Source: Nemertoderma westbladi (taxonomy: Eukaryota; Xenacoelomorpha; Nemertodermatida; Nemertodermatidae). Taken from it: a DNA stretch of 64,000 nucleotides. Within the stretch, counting starts at the first letter, position 1. Each line of letters starts with the position of its first letter. The notes below the pieces were generated by a model. It was not told the DNA's origin, ran no database searches, and saw nothing but the letters and a program-made list of their open reading frames with translations. Location of the stretch: assembly GCA_032718475.1 (NCBI GenBank), contig JAUCBJ010009155.1:1-64000 (forward strand), in the 5' to 3' direction. This document shows positions 1 through 12,000 of this stretch, one piece after another. The translations under genes were made by a program, and so were the position numbers.

Positions 1-723
1 CCACAAGATAAAGAATCTTAAACGAAAGTGAAAAAACAGGTAACACTTACATTTATAGAAGTAATCAGCTGTTATTTGCTTCGTCTTTCCCCAGGAGATG
101 GACGAACTTTGATTGCGTCGGAACACCCCCTTTTTGAGGCTCTCAGAATGAAGAGATAAGTAGCCTATCTCCCTGTTAATATTGTTGTGGTCTAGAATAT
201 TTATTATAGTTTCATCGTATTGCCAAAGCGTCTGGAGCCGAAGTTAATATGTGATACAAGAAATTCACCTCAAATATCTCAGCTATTTCATGAATATAAT
301 GAGTATTAAAGCCATGTCAAAATCCTTGGGGTTTTTCAGCAATAATTTATCAAAATATCCTCTGATTTTTTTCAAAAACCACATCGATTTTCATATTTAT
401 CACTTCTAATCCACTCCACGAGATAGAGAATCTTAAACGAAAGTCATAAGAACAGGTAACACTTTCCTTTATAGAAGTAATCAGCTGTTATTTGCTTCGT
501 CTTTCCCCAGGAGATGGATGAATTTTGATTGCGTCGGAACACCCCCTTTTTGAGGCTCTCAGAATGAAGAGATAAGTAGCCTATCTCCCTGTTAATATTG
601 TTGTGGTCTAGAATTTTTATTATAGTTTCATCGTATTGCCAAAGCGGCTGGAGCCGAAGTTAATATGTGATGCAAGTAATTCACCTCAAATATCTCAGCT
701 ATTTCATGAATATAATGAGTATT
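1..723. repeat. 307-bp direct duplication (1-307 and 416-723)
   Basis: Bases 1-307 recur at 416-723 with a few substitutions, separated by about 108 bp of unrelated AT-rich DNA. Both copies include a roughly 45-bp core (about 60-108 and 476-524) that recurs, inverted, elsewhere in the window. No coding potential is evident and no terminal inverted repeats were found, so the element class is unknown. Confidence 0.8.
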
Positions 724-959
724 TGGTCTACTGTTCTTCTTACCAACAGTAAGGCTGTAAGGATAGCGAATTTCTCTAGTCTTCTGCATTTTTCTCACCA
801 ATCACTAACGGAGTTAACAATCATTAAAGTTATTAAACATGTCATGTCACATTGGTCACTGGTTACACTGGTCACCCATTATCACCAAGCTCTAAGCACT
901 AAGCAGCAAAGCCTACTGCTACAACCTACTGCTGGCAGGCTGGTGATGTAAAGACTGGC

Positions 960-1245
960 GAAATTTGAGGTTTTATCTCAAATTTGAGGTTTAACCTCAA
1001 ATTTCAATTTTCGCCCCCAATAAAAGCATGTTTGCATCGGTGAAATATTTTATTGCATCGATGAAAGTTCTTATTTTACATTATATTTTAACATATTAAA
1101 AGTAGAAGTTGCTCCAACAGTTTCCCTAAGTCGCAGCAACACTCGATATTATGAGCCTAAAAATACCTCAAATTTGAACAAAAAACCCCAATTTTCGACA
1201 GCCTATTACCAGAATTCGAAATTTGGGGTAACCCCAAAATTGATG
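960..1245. repeat. AT-rich segment bounded by inverted repeats (MITE-like?)
   Basis: At 980-1004 there is a 25-bp near-palindrome whose two 12-bp arms (AAATTTGAGGTT and its complement) flank one T. A related inverted repeat lies at about 1220-1241 (AATTTGGGG, TA, CCCCAAAATT). The outer edges are roughly complementary, which would fit a small non-autonomous DNA element. No clear target-site duplication was found. Confidence 0.3.
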
Positions 1246-2640
1246 ATCTCCCTGACTGTCAGGATGTGGGCTATCAATCAATACATACCTTATGGATGGA
1301 GAGAACTGAGCTTCTCTCAGATGCTGAAGGATTCGTTTCATGTACCCATGATCGCAAGATCAACATATTTCACAGCCCAAAGACAGAAAGAATTGCTCCC
1401 TCCCTGTGACTTTCTTACAACAGTGGGGGCACATACTGACTGACTGACATATCAATCGATTTCATAAATCACTGATCACTATATAATATAAATAATCACA
1501 CATATAAATAATTTGCAATGTGGTTGTACCGGCTGACCGGTATATCCAGATATCATAATACGGTATCTTTCGAAAAAACGAATATTTATTATAAAACGCT
1601 TCATCAGCAGGTATTTCAGCTGTACAGAGCATTTTAATCCATCCTCATGTGACTTTTTTTGTTTTTCTTTAATGTGGTACCGGTATACAATACATACCGG
1701 TACCACTTCACAGTTTAGTCTTCATATTTTCATATGGTGTAAATTTAATATCAATTATATCAGGCAGTCAGCAGGTCAGGTAGGCCTACCGGTATAAAAT
1801 TCTTGAATATATAACTAATGCACCAGCAAAGCCTTCAATCAATAAAGCAGTTTTTGGCATTGCTCACAAATTTAAACGTTAACACCTTTCTGATTTTTGG
1901 TTTTCAAATAAAACTTGCTTTATTACATCCACTTTCAAGAGTTAATTTAATCTGTTAATAAGGCAGTAAGGGAAACTTAAATATCAGATAAACCTATTAT
2001 CTGATTATTAGAAAATTTTTTTTTTTTTCCATTACAAAATCATTCTGTCATTCAATAGCTCGACTGCTCGATAGAGCCTTTTTATTTTATTTTTATCAAG
2101 TGTTATTATCGTCTTTTTATTTCATTTCGTTACCATTTGTTTCATCGTGTCCGACCTTTTAAACTATCTTTTATTATCTCATGCCCGGTATTTCCGTTCT
2201 TATTTTGGTCCGATGGCCCGATTCCCTATTTGCAGTCAGTCTGTCAGTAGGTTAATAACCTCTCATACGTTTATTGATGCTAATCTGCTAATAATTTCAG
2301 ATAGGCAGATAGGGGGGGGGGGGGGGGGGGGGCTTTCGACGCAAGAAAAATTTTATCCTCTCCAGAGGAAAATCGACGCAATGGTCTGATGGTCGGCTAT
2401 ATGAGTCCAATAACAATAACAATGCGTCTACCATAATTACTGTCCCTCATTATCATGTACAGCATTTGATTGGTTAATTGGTATAACGTACTAAATATAA
2501 TAGTTGGCCAGTTATTACTATTTACTAATAATTATATATTTAATGTCTATTCGAATTATTGTGTATGTGTTAACTATTATATATGAAAGCCGTTCTCAGG
2601 TAACTTATGGCAGTCGCTATCGGGTATCGCTATCGGGTAT
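1246..2640. other. Non-coding AT-rich stretch with a 21-G run
   Basis: No gene is recognised. The stretch contains a pure 21-base G run at 2312-2332, a copy of a dispersed 'CTCTCCAG...AATCGACGCA' core at 2353-2380, and several TACCGGTA palindromes near 1678-1794. Confidence 0.5.
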
Positions 2641-4222
2641 CGCTAAAAGTCGCAAAACTTTATATGTAAGTAGACTATAGGTGGAGCCGACTTCAGGACT
2701 TTCCCGACCAAATCGACACTTCCGATCACCTCTTGGCCTTGGGCCGTGTATAAAGGCGACTATTCGACCCAGTGAACTGAGAGAAAGTCGCAAGTGGTCG
2801 GCAGTTCGGCTGGGTCCTGCGAATTACCCAAAAAAACACAACATTGCCCAAAAAAAAACACAAAAATACACAAAAAAACACAAAAAAATACAAAAAATTG
2901 CACAAAAAAAACAAAAAAACACAATATTACCCAAAAAACCACCCAAAAAGACAAAAAAAATGTTTTTCATAAACAATGTATCTACAATAAGAATTAGGTT
3001 AATTGTAAGAAGAGTTTCACTGTTCAGTTTTCAATTTTCACTTTTTCAAAATATTACATTTTGTTCATTTGGGTCCGACGAATTTGTGAAAAAAAGTACA
3101 AAAAAATACAAAATAGTACAATATACAGATATAGTACAAAAGAATACAAAAGAGTACAATAAAGTGCAAAAATAGTATAAAAGAGTGCAAAAGAGTACAA
3201 ACGAGTGAGAAACGCCTGAGGCCGCTAGTGATTGACATTGTCAGACTGTAGCGGGGCATATTTCGGCCCCGTTGCATTTTCTTACAATTAATTATATTTA
3301 TATACAAGTGTAGTGTAGTGTAGACTACACTGGTATATACGTTTTGTATGCGTTTCCCCTCTGTTTCTCACTCGTTTGTACTCTTTTGTACTATTTTTGC
3401 ACTCTTTTGTACTATTTTTGCACTTTATTGTACTCTTTTGTACTATATTGTACTATTTTGTACTTTTTTGTACAGATTCGTCGGACCGGTTCATTTGAAG
3501 ATACCTTTAATGACCTACTGCCGCCGGTTTACCAGACAGCATACAAAATCAGATTTCTTAATTAATGGAAAGGAGCAGGTTACAGTAGCAGGCTTTTCTA
3601 ACCAAAACAATAAACGATAACCAAAGAACACAGGTTACAGTTACAGTCTTATTTTTCCAACCCTATAGGATATAAATTATTTTTGTCTTTTTGGGTAAGT
3701 TTTTTGGGTAATATTGTGTTTTTTGTGTTTTATTGTGTTTTTTGGGCAAATTCTTGTATTTTTTCGTTTTTTTTTGTGTATTTTTGGGTAATTTTGTGTT
3801 TTTTTTGGGTAATTTGTAGGACCGGTTCGGCTTATATATATCATCATAGGTCTACAATAGACTATATGGAGCATCACTAAAAGTCGCTAAACTTTATATG
3901 TAGACTATAGGTGGAGCCGACTTTGCCGACCAATTCGACTCTTCCGACCACCCTTGTGCCTGTATATGATATATCTAAACCGACCAGCCGACCACTTGCG
4001 ACTTACTCCCAGTTCACTGGGTCGAAGAGTCGCCTATTGTAGACCTATGATGATAGGCCTATATGTAAGCCGAACTGACGACCACTTGCGACTTACCCTC
4101 AGTTCCCTGGATCGAATAGTCGCCTTTATACATGGCCCAAGAGGTGGTCGGAAGAGTCGATTTGGTCGGCAAAGTCGGCTCCACCTATAGTTTCTATATA
4201 AAGTTTTGCGACTTTTAGCGAC
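2641..4222. mobile_element. Nested fold-back (long inverted repeat) element
   Basis: Three inverted-repeat layers are nested. The outer layer is about 2641-2815 (begins CGCTAAAAGTCGCAAAAC) against about 4060-4222 (ends GTTTTGCGACTTTTAGCG). The middle layer is an A-rich ACAC/CCCAAAAA block at 2822-2960 against the complementary T-rich block at 3682-3820. The inner layer is an 'AGTACAAAA' block at 3063-3213 against its complement at 3354-3500, around a loop of about 140 bp. Additional copies of the outer motif lie at 3880-4060 and 4255-4335. The architecture resembles fold-back/MITE elements; no transposase is visible. The inverted arms are read directly, and the class is inferred. Confidence 0.6.
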
Positions 4223-4429
4223 CCTCCATATAGTCGTCTTTTGTAGGCCTTTGATGATATATGTAAGCCGAAATGCCGACCACTTGCGACTTACCCTCAG
4301 TTCACTGGCTCGAATAGTCGCCTTTATACCTGTATAACATATATAAGAATAATATAATTATCATATAAATAGTATTACTGAACAGTAGATAAAGTTAATT
4401 TAGTACCGGTACTTTATTAAGAAATTATT

Positions 4430-6180
4430 ATTTAGCCGTACAATAAGCATTACACCAATGATATTGCCTAAAACGTGATGAGTTATAGTTAATTAGACAA
4501 GAAGGCTTGTGATAGGCCACGACCTGCCGACTGGGTGCGACCATTAGTCGCCAAAAACGGGTTGATTGGGATTTGCGTCGAGTTTCCCCCCCCTGTCTCA
4601 ATAATTTAAACTTCAAATCACTTAATTTTTCTATATACTTTAGATTACAAAATTTCGATTTTTTTCGAAAATTACACATTTTTGGGGGATTTAAAAAACC
4701 CATTGCCACCTTATGAAAATATTGACATTCATGTCTCCAATGGTTAGAAACAAACAATTAATTCACAACTAATAATCGGACAAATTTTCGACACCATCTC
4801 AATTAATGTTTCACAGATTTTTGCAAATAGGCCAAATTTCATATCTTTATTATTATTAGCGCTCTTTAATGGTAAAAAATACAACAATTTATACAAACAA
4901 ATAAAACACGTTAGAGGGGGACCACCACTAGGCACCAGGCACTTACAGTGTAGGTTTAAAGTTCACTATGCATACAGTAGATTTATGAGTAGGCTATACA
5001 TACAGTAGGAAGTAGAATTTCGGACGATACAATGAAAACACATCTAAAAACAGTAATAACAATTATGAAGAAAAACGGATTTATAAAAATTTTCAGAAAA
5101 TAAAATCATTTCAGCTACACGGACGGTAAGAAATTGGGTATAAGTAAAACTAAAAATTAGGACCATGGATGATATGAACCATAATGAAATTATATCAGAT
5201 AAAGTAATAATATCAGATATCAAAATTACAGAAAGGCAGAAAATCGAAATCAAGTAGCAAATGAGAAAATATTGAAATTGATTTTGCACCAACAGTTTCA
5301 GACGGCAAGCTTTCATCTTGCGAACGCATCAACGAAATCAGCTTACATTTTCAAAATATCATCCACAAGTATCCACAAATAGTGAAAATTTCATCCAAAA
5401 TTTCCGACCCTTACCACACCCACTGGCACTGGCACTGGCACTGGTCGAGTTTGAAAAGAATGACTCTAAAATTGTTAGGCTTATAAAGGCAAATAATAAG
5501 ATAAGATACCGGAACCCAGGCAGCCAGGTTGAAATTCATGCTGCAAAACTCGGATGTATTCTGCGCGAATGATCGCACACCAGGAGCACAGCAGCGCGCA
5601 GCTCAGATGGGCACCCCAAATTAATTCAAATCTCGAAAATACAGAAAAAAATTAGTTGGCTTTGGTAGCTTTTCTTTTTCATTTTGCATTGTTAAAATAT
5701 TTATATCATTTCACTATTTTGCTGAAAAATGATCAATTTAATTTATCAATAATTATTGTTATTACGGTATGTCTATAATCTATATATGTGTTATGTTAAA
5801 AGTACCGTACCGGTATCTATGTATTACAGTATTTATTAAGTATGAGTTCATTAAATAGACCTGCTGTACGTTAATTATTATAGGCCTACACAATAGTATT
5901 ACCGACGTACCTATAAAGTATTGCATTTATATCCAAATATTATACAGTTAGCGGTTGAGTTCCGGTACTGTAATGTATTTTCAAATGTACATAAATAGCA
6001 TGTTTAGGGGTTTATATTAAGCTTTCAATTTGTTCATTATATTGTTTCATCGCTCATTTGTCTTCTACCTGCTTATTTACTGTTCAGGTTGTGACATTGA
6101 TTGTTTGTTAACTACACTATTAATTTAAGATTTGTATATTTCAATTATTAATATTATAATAAATATTATACCGGTAATAT
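4430..6180. other. Non-coding AT-rich stretch
   Basis: Nothing recognisable as a gene. A short (CTGGCA)n tract lies near 5420-5445 and TACCGGTA palindromes at 5808 and 6169. Confidence 0.5.
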
Positions 6181-6189
6181 TGGTAAATA

Positions 6190-6925
6190 GAAATAAAAGA
6201 CATAATGACCCATTACCTAATGACAACACGCAGGACCTAACTGCCTAATCTAGCAGGACCTTACGACCATACGCAGTATCTAAAGACACAGGACCTAACG
6301 ACCATGCGCAGTATCTAAAGATGCAGGACCTAACGACCATACGCAGTATCCAAAGATGCAGGACCTAACTGCCTAATCTGGCAGGACATACGACCATACG
6401 CAGTATCTAAAGACGCAGGACCTAATGTCCACACGCAGTATCTAAAGATGCAGGACCTAACGACCATACACAGTATCTAAAGATGCATGACCTAACGACC
6501 ACACGCAGTATCTAAAGACGCAGGACCTAACGACCACACGCAGTATCCAAAGACACAGGACCTAACGACCTTGCGCAGTATCTAAAGACGCAGGACCTAA
6601 CGACGACATGCAGTATCTAAAGATGCAGGACCTAACGACCACACACAGTATCTAAAGATGCAGGACCTAACGACCACACGTAGTATCTAAAGACGCAGGA
6701 CCTAACGACCACATGCAGTATCTAAAGACGCAGGACCTAACGACGACATGCAGTATCTAAAGATGCAGGACCTAACGACCACACACAGTATCTAAAGATG
6801 CAGGACCTAACGACGACATGCAGTATCTAAAGACGCAGGACCTAATGACCACATGCAGTATCTAATGACGCAGGACCTAACGACCATACGCAGTATCAAA
6901 AGGCGCAGGACCTAACGACCTGTTA
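6190..6925. repeat. Minisatellite, 35-bp unit, about 21 copies
   Basis: The unit carries the constant blocks CAGGACCTAACGACC and GCAGTATCTAAAGA. Substitutions are mostly A/G and C/T changes at a few sites (ACACGC/ACATGC/ATACGC). The first units are the most degenerate and contain a 'ACTGCCTAATC' variant twice. No open coding frame follows from it. Confidence 0.95.
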
Positions 6926-6929
6926 CCCT

Positions 6930-9009
6930 ATGTAGTTCAGTAGGCCAATGCCCTGGTAGTGTCAGGTAGGATGTTACCTAAATATAATATTTCGATATAT
7001 ATATTTTATATATATATAAATATAATATATTTCAATTTCAAGCATTGTTATTGTATATTTGGGGCATTTGTAACACATTTTTTAAAAAATTTCTGCTGTG
7101 TTTCAAGTAGCCCCAAGATGTGGTTACTTGAAATATCAATTTGATTTCAATATAAATAGAAATAGGTAATATTTTAACATATTGTTCTATTTTGGACAAG
7201 TAAGGGGCTACTTGCAACACCAGATGTGTTTTAAAAAATATGTTGGGTCTCCTACATAAACAAATTATTAGTTTTAAAGCTACCTTTGGATATGAACAAA
7301 TTATTTGAGCACATTAATTCAATATCAATTAGGCTGTTATTGCTATCCATATATCTATATCTACTATTGCACATGAATATTGTGTAAAAATGACAGCTGT
7401 ACTTACCGTATTACTTCTATGTTAAAATTAAAAATATAAATCAGAAGGATATAAACTGGAAATAACAAACGGCATATGTTTGGTTATATTGATTGCATAG
7501 TAAAATTTACGTAATTAAATATACAACGTTTAACAATGTTTCAATGACAAAATGATATAAAAAGTTTCAGAATCGACGAATAGTTCAACGAATATTTGTG
7601 ACAATTGGAGAGTATGGGACGTCTGGATTATGGGAGTCAGGGAGTATGGGAGTCTACCACAAATGGGCATTGAGGCCACTTCCGAAGCAGAAGCCACCCC
7701 TCCGTGTCACATCGACAGGTGGAGCAACACATCCAACAACATCGACAAAATTGCAGATCACAATATCTTTAATCTCCGGCTGAGTGAACAATCTGCCCTT
7801 GTTGTGAGAAAGGCTGGAAGGCACATACTTCATAAAGCTAATAGTTATTTCCTCCTTTCCATTAATAGAATGGCTAACACCTAAGAATTTCTTACGACCG
7901 AAGAATAGCACTACCACCAGTCATTAACTTGAAGTTTATCAAAGTTTGTTGGAGTTATTGCAGAAGTACCACTTGTACCCGGTAAAACATTATGATAATC
8001 AGTCGACGGCTGGATAACTTGATTTGAGCCGGATTGTACTGAATGCAGACTGAGAATCTGGACAACACGATTAAGTAATTTGGATTAAGCTAACAGTGTG
8101 CCTATTAGTAGATTAAAAAACCCGCCGCTGTAACCTGTAAGAATAATGCCAAAAAATGTAAAGGGTCATCAACTGAAGTATATGTTTCAAGTAGTCCCAA
8201 AATGGTAACCTTGTAAAAATAAGACAACATTTTAAAAACTGGTAGGTATAACCACAATCTGTACTGATAATCATAATTTAGACACACAGGGGACCATTTT
8301 GGTATATTGGATTATTCCAATAATGCAAATTGAATGCCTGAACATGCCAAAAAAACAAATTTTTTTTAAGTAATTGAAAAAATACATTAATGTACAAATG
8401 ATACCAGTTTTTTTTTATTGATATGATAGAAAAGCATTAAAACCATATGGAAAACGTTTAATTCCACAATTTAAGCTTCATGTATAGTTATAGTCATCAA
8501 ATAAAATTAATATAACAATTTGTTGCAAGTAGCCCCGCTGTTGCAAGTAGCCCCGTTCTACGGTACATGTTTTATATGTATGCTATATATACCGGTATAT
8601 GTGTAAATACCGGTATGCTTTATATATATATATGAAGTATGATGTTTATACATATATTGCAGATAGGCTTCCTGTCTATATATATAGATATATCTGGTGT
8701 AGGCCCAGTATTCCAGTATTAGTAATAAATAATCATACCGGTTTAAATATTTAATATTTTATATATAACAAAAGTTATTTAAATTTTAACCCAATTTTTG
8801 GAATTTGTTCTCAAATGTTAATCCGATTTGGAGCGCATCCTTTATATACTTGGTTTGAATATCCTACCTCAGTTAAGCAGTTTCATTCAGAGATTTGCTT
8901 TTGCCGATGTCTTCTTGACTTTCAATTGAGCCATTTATATCGTCAGACGTCAGTGGATGAACTTTATATTATTTGAAGAGTTACAAATTTATTTTAACTC
9001 AATATAACC
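6930..9009. other. Region upstream of VAP; no gene recognised
   Basis: AT-rich sequence upstream of the VAP start codon, presumably holding its promoter and 5' UTR, although no TATA or initiator element can be assigned. It contains a recurrent CAAGTAGCCCC motif (7104, 8525, 8543, and inverted at 7204) and paired TACCGGTA palindromes at 8590 and 8608. An 87-codon open frame on the - strand (7654-7917) has a fairly protein-like composition, but I do not recognise it and cannot support a gene. Confidence 0.4.
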
Positions 9010-9073
9010 ATGCCTGGGCCTGTACTAGAACAAGTACTTCTATTAACTCCGCCGTCGGAACTTGTATTCACAG
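9010..9073 (+). CDS. VAP: VAP exon 1 (start codon exon)
   Basis: Starts ATGCCTGGGCCT in the context AACCATGC and encodes [20 protein letters not shown] plus one residue. This matches the VAP N-terminus (an 'EQ-L-L-P-SEL-F' strand). It ends ACAG|GTTAGA in phase 1. Too short to stand out as an open frame; found by requiring a phase-1 donor upstream of exon 2. Confidence 0.85.
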
Positions 9074-12000
9074 GTTAGAATCTTTATTTTTTACACACTC
9101 TATTACAATTACAGTAACTTGGTCAGTATCAACTTATATTTTTACCACATTTCTATTGTACTTTAAAACCGTTTTATATTCCTTAAACGAATACAAGTGT
9201 TTTGTTCAGTTCATATATTTTTTTTCTGGTGAAATATTTTGTCAACATATTTTTTAAATTGATCTGTAGCCTATTGAAGTAATAATTTATTTTCGATACC
9301 GGTGCCTTAATATAAGTAGATGTATCTGGTCTGGTCATGATGATGGCTATTTATTATTTTCTATTGAAAGGTCCGTTTCATGACGTCGTGCAAACTTATT
9401 TAAAGTTGAAGAATCCCTCCGATAAACGGGTTTGCTTTAAAGTAAAGACCACCGCTCCCAAGCAGTATTGCGTCCGACCTAACAGTGGGTTCATAGACCC
9501 TGGGAGAGAAGTTGAGGTTACAGGTAGGCGCATACACTATGCTTGTATCGCAACTATTTATTTCTCAATACAATTTAAGCTTTTTTTTTACATATGGGTC
9601 AATGCCAACCATATTGACCAATCCGTGCGTGATATTTGAGATTTGCCTATTTTTGAACTTAGAGAATCCGCCATATTGATGGTTCGAAATAGCGATAATT
9701 TCTGCATATGAAACCAGAAAGTGCCCCAAAAATTTATTGGCCGTTATTGAGAGAAATATTACGAAATGAAAAAATTGAGAATAAATTTATGTCGTCACGT
9801 ATTGGAAATTTATAAAAAAAAAATCGTACTTTATGTCCATATTCTTGGAAATTTGAAAGATCAGTCGTTTAAATTGTGGTGTTGAAAGTTTTCTAGTCTC
9901 AAAAAAGTAAAAATTATGTCACTGATAAGATATTTTTAATCCAGTGACAACATAAAGTTTCACTTTATGAGAAACTTTGCAGTGAAAAATGGGGCTAAAT
10001 ATTTTTTTAACTTTTAATAACAATTTGATACCACTGGACCGCTGATAACAATCCGTCAACTGAAAACCGTTATTTTACATCAAACAATTAATTTGAAAAT
10101 GTAAATAGACAGTTTTTTTTTATGTCAAGTGGGACATATTGATTAGGTATTGAAAGGAATTTACATGGAACTATAACTTGGGACTATAATTTTAGATATT
10201 TATTTTTCAATTAAAACAAATCATAAATTTCTTCAAACAACTCCACCGTACTAGAATTTAAATCCAGTTTATCGTCCTTCCCACTGCCAACTCCTGTTCC
10301 ATTCCCAACTTCCATCCCAATCTCTAAACCATTTCCACAAATAGTTAATTTGGTAACAAATTAATTTGATTTATTGTAATTAATGGGAAGGATCAGGTTA
10401 CAGTTTATCTGTGACTGGAAATCCCCCAACCATTAATTAAATGTAAGTACCGGTAATTAATTGTTTAGACTATGATAAACTTCTGCGCCCAACACAATGT
10501 CAAGTATGGGACAGCCGTCACGTTATGGGACATCCGTCACATTATGGGACAGCCGTCACTTTAAGATACATCCGTCACGTTATGGGACATCCGTCAAATT
10601 ATGGGACAGCCGTCACTTTAAGAGACATCCGTCACGTTATGGGACAGCCGTCACGTTATGGGACAGCCGTCACATTATGGGACAGCCGTCACGTTATGGG
10701 ACAGCCGTCACGTTATGGAACAGCCGTCACTTTATGGGACAGCCGTCACGTTATGGAACAGCCGTCACTTTATGGGACAGCCGTCACGTTATGGGACAGC
10801 CGTCACGATATGGGACAGCCGTCACGTTATGGGACAGCCGTCACGTTATGGGACAGCCGTCACGTTATGGGACAGCCGTCACGTTATGGAACAGCCGTCA
10901 CTTTATGGGACAGCCGTCACGTTATGGGACAGCCGTCACGATATGGGACAGCCGTCACGTTATGGGACAGCCGTCACGTTATGGGACAGCCGTCACGTTA
11001 TGGGACAGCCGTCACGTTATGGGACAGCCGTCACGTTATGGGACAGCCGTCACGTTATGGGACAGCCGTCACGTTATGGGACATGGGAGTTTTTTCAACC
11101 TGGCCACATAAATTTTGACGTGACAGTCTCACTGATCAGTTCGCATTTTCTGTTACGTGTGGGAAACTTTTTGGACCATATTGGAGACGCTCACGCAATT
11201 GATTCATATGTACTGATTAACCACCAAAAATTGCCAATCTAACTAAAACATATGGAAGAATATTAGTGGAGGTGTTAACTGTTAACACATCGGGTTAATG
11301 CGTCATATTTGACAATTTATATGCCATTATTATATTAAACATTTACCGAGTGTCACGTATGTGACAAAAAATCGGACCACGCTAATATTTTTGTATATCT
11401 GATATCTCAAATTTACTTTTAGCTACGTTTTTGAAGCTACGTTTATTTACAAAGCAGGGATATTAATCGTTTAGCACCCGAATTGTACACAATAACGAAA
11501 TTGGTTTACTTACCTTCAATTGAAGAAACTAGTAGTCTGATAAATAAGAACCACCTGCCCTGCATATTAGATGTGATCCCCACTAATATACTTAAACAAG
11601 TTTTACGACATTGGGCACCGCTTATTCACAAAGTTGTTATTACATCGATCGAGTCAGGAGAATTTCCTCATGTTGAAAAACATGCGATACTCAAACCGGC
11701 TATCAAAATGCTGAAGCTTCTTGATTCCGAAAATCTGAATTTATACCGGCCAATTTCGAATCTTTCCTTTAGCTCAAAGGTGATTGAGAAACATGTGGCT
11801 CAACAGGTCGCTCCTTTCCCTTCGCTGTTCCGACTGTGTTTACCAACAGTTTGAAAATAAAACCGCCATCTTTACATTTCATAAAAACCGCCGGTTTTAA
11901 AACTATATGTATTCATCAATAAGAACCGCCAGTTTGAAAATTTAATAACCATTTTTTAATACAACCGTCACTTTCTATGCAAAATTCCGCAATGACTACA

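Noticed and set aside
7654-7917. 87-codon open frame on the - strand upstream of VAP
   Set aside because: Composition looks protein-like, but I recognise no family and see no flanking splice or start evidence strong enough to call it.
10497-11242. Three overlapping frames of about 200 codons
   Set aside because: Stop-free 20-bp minisatellite; no independent coding evidence.
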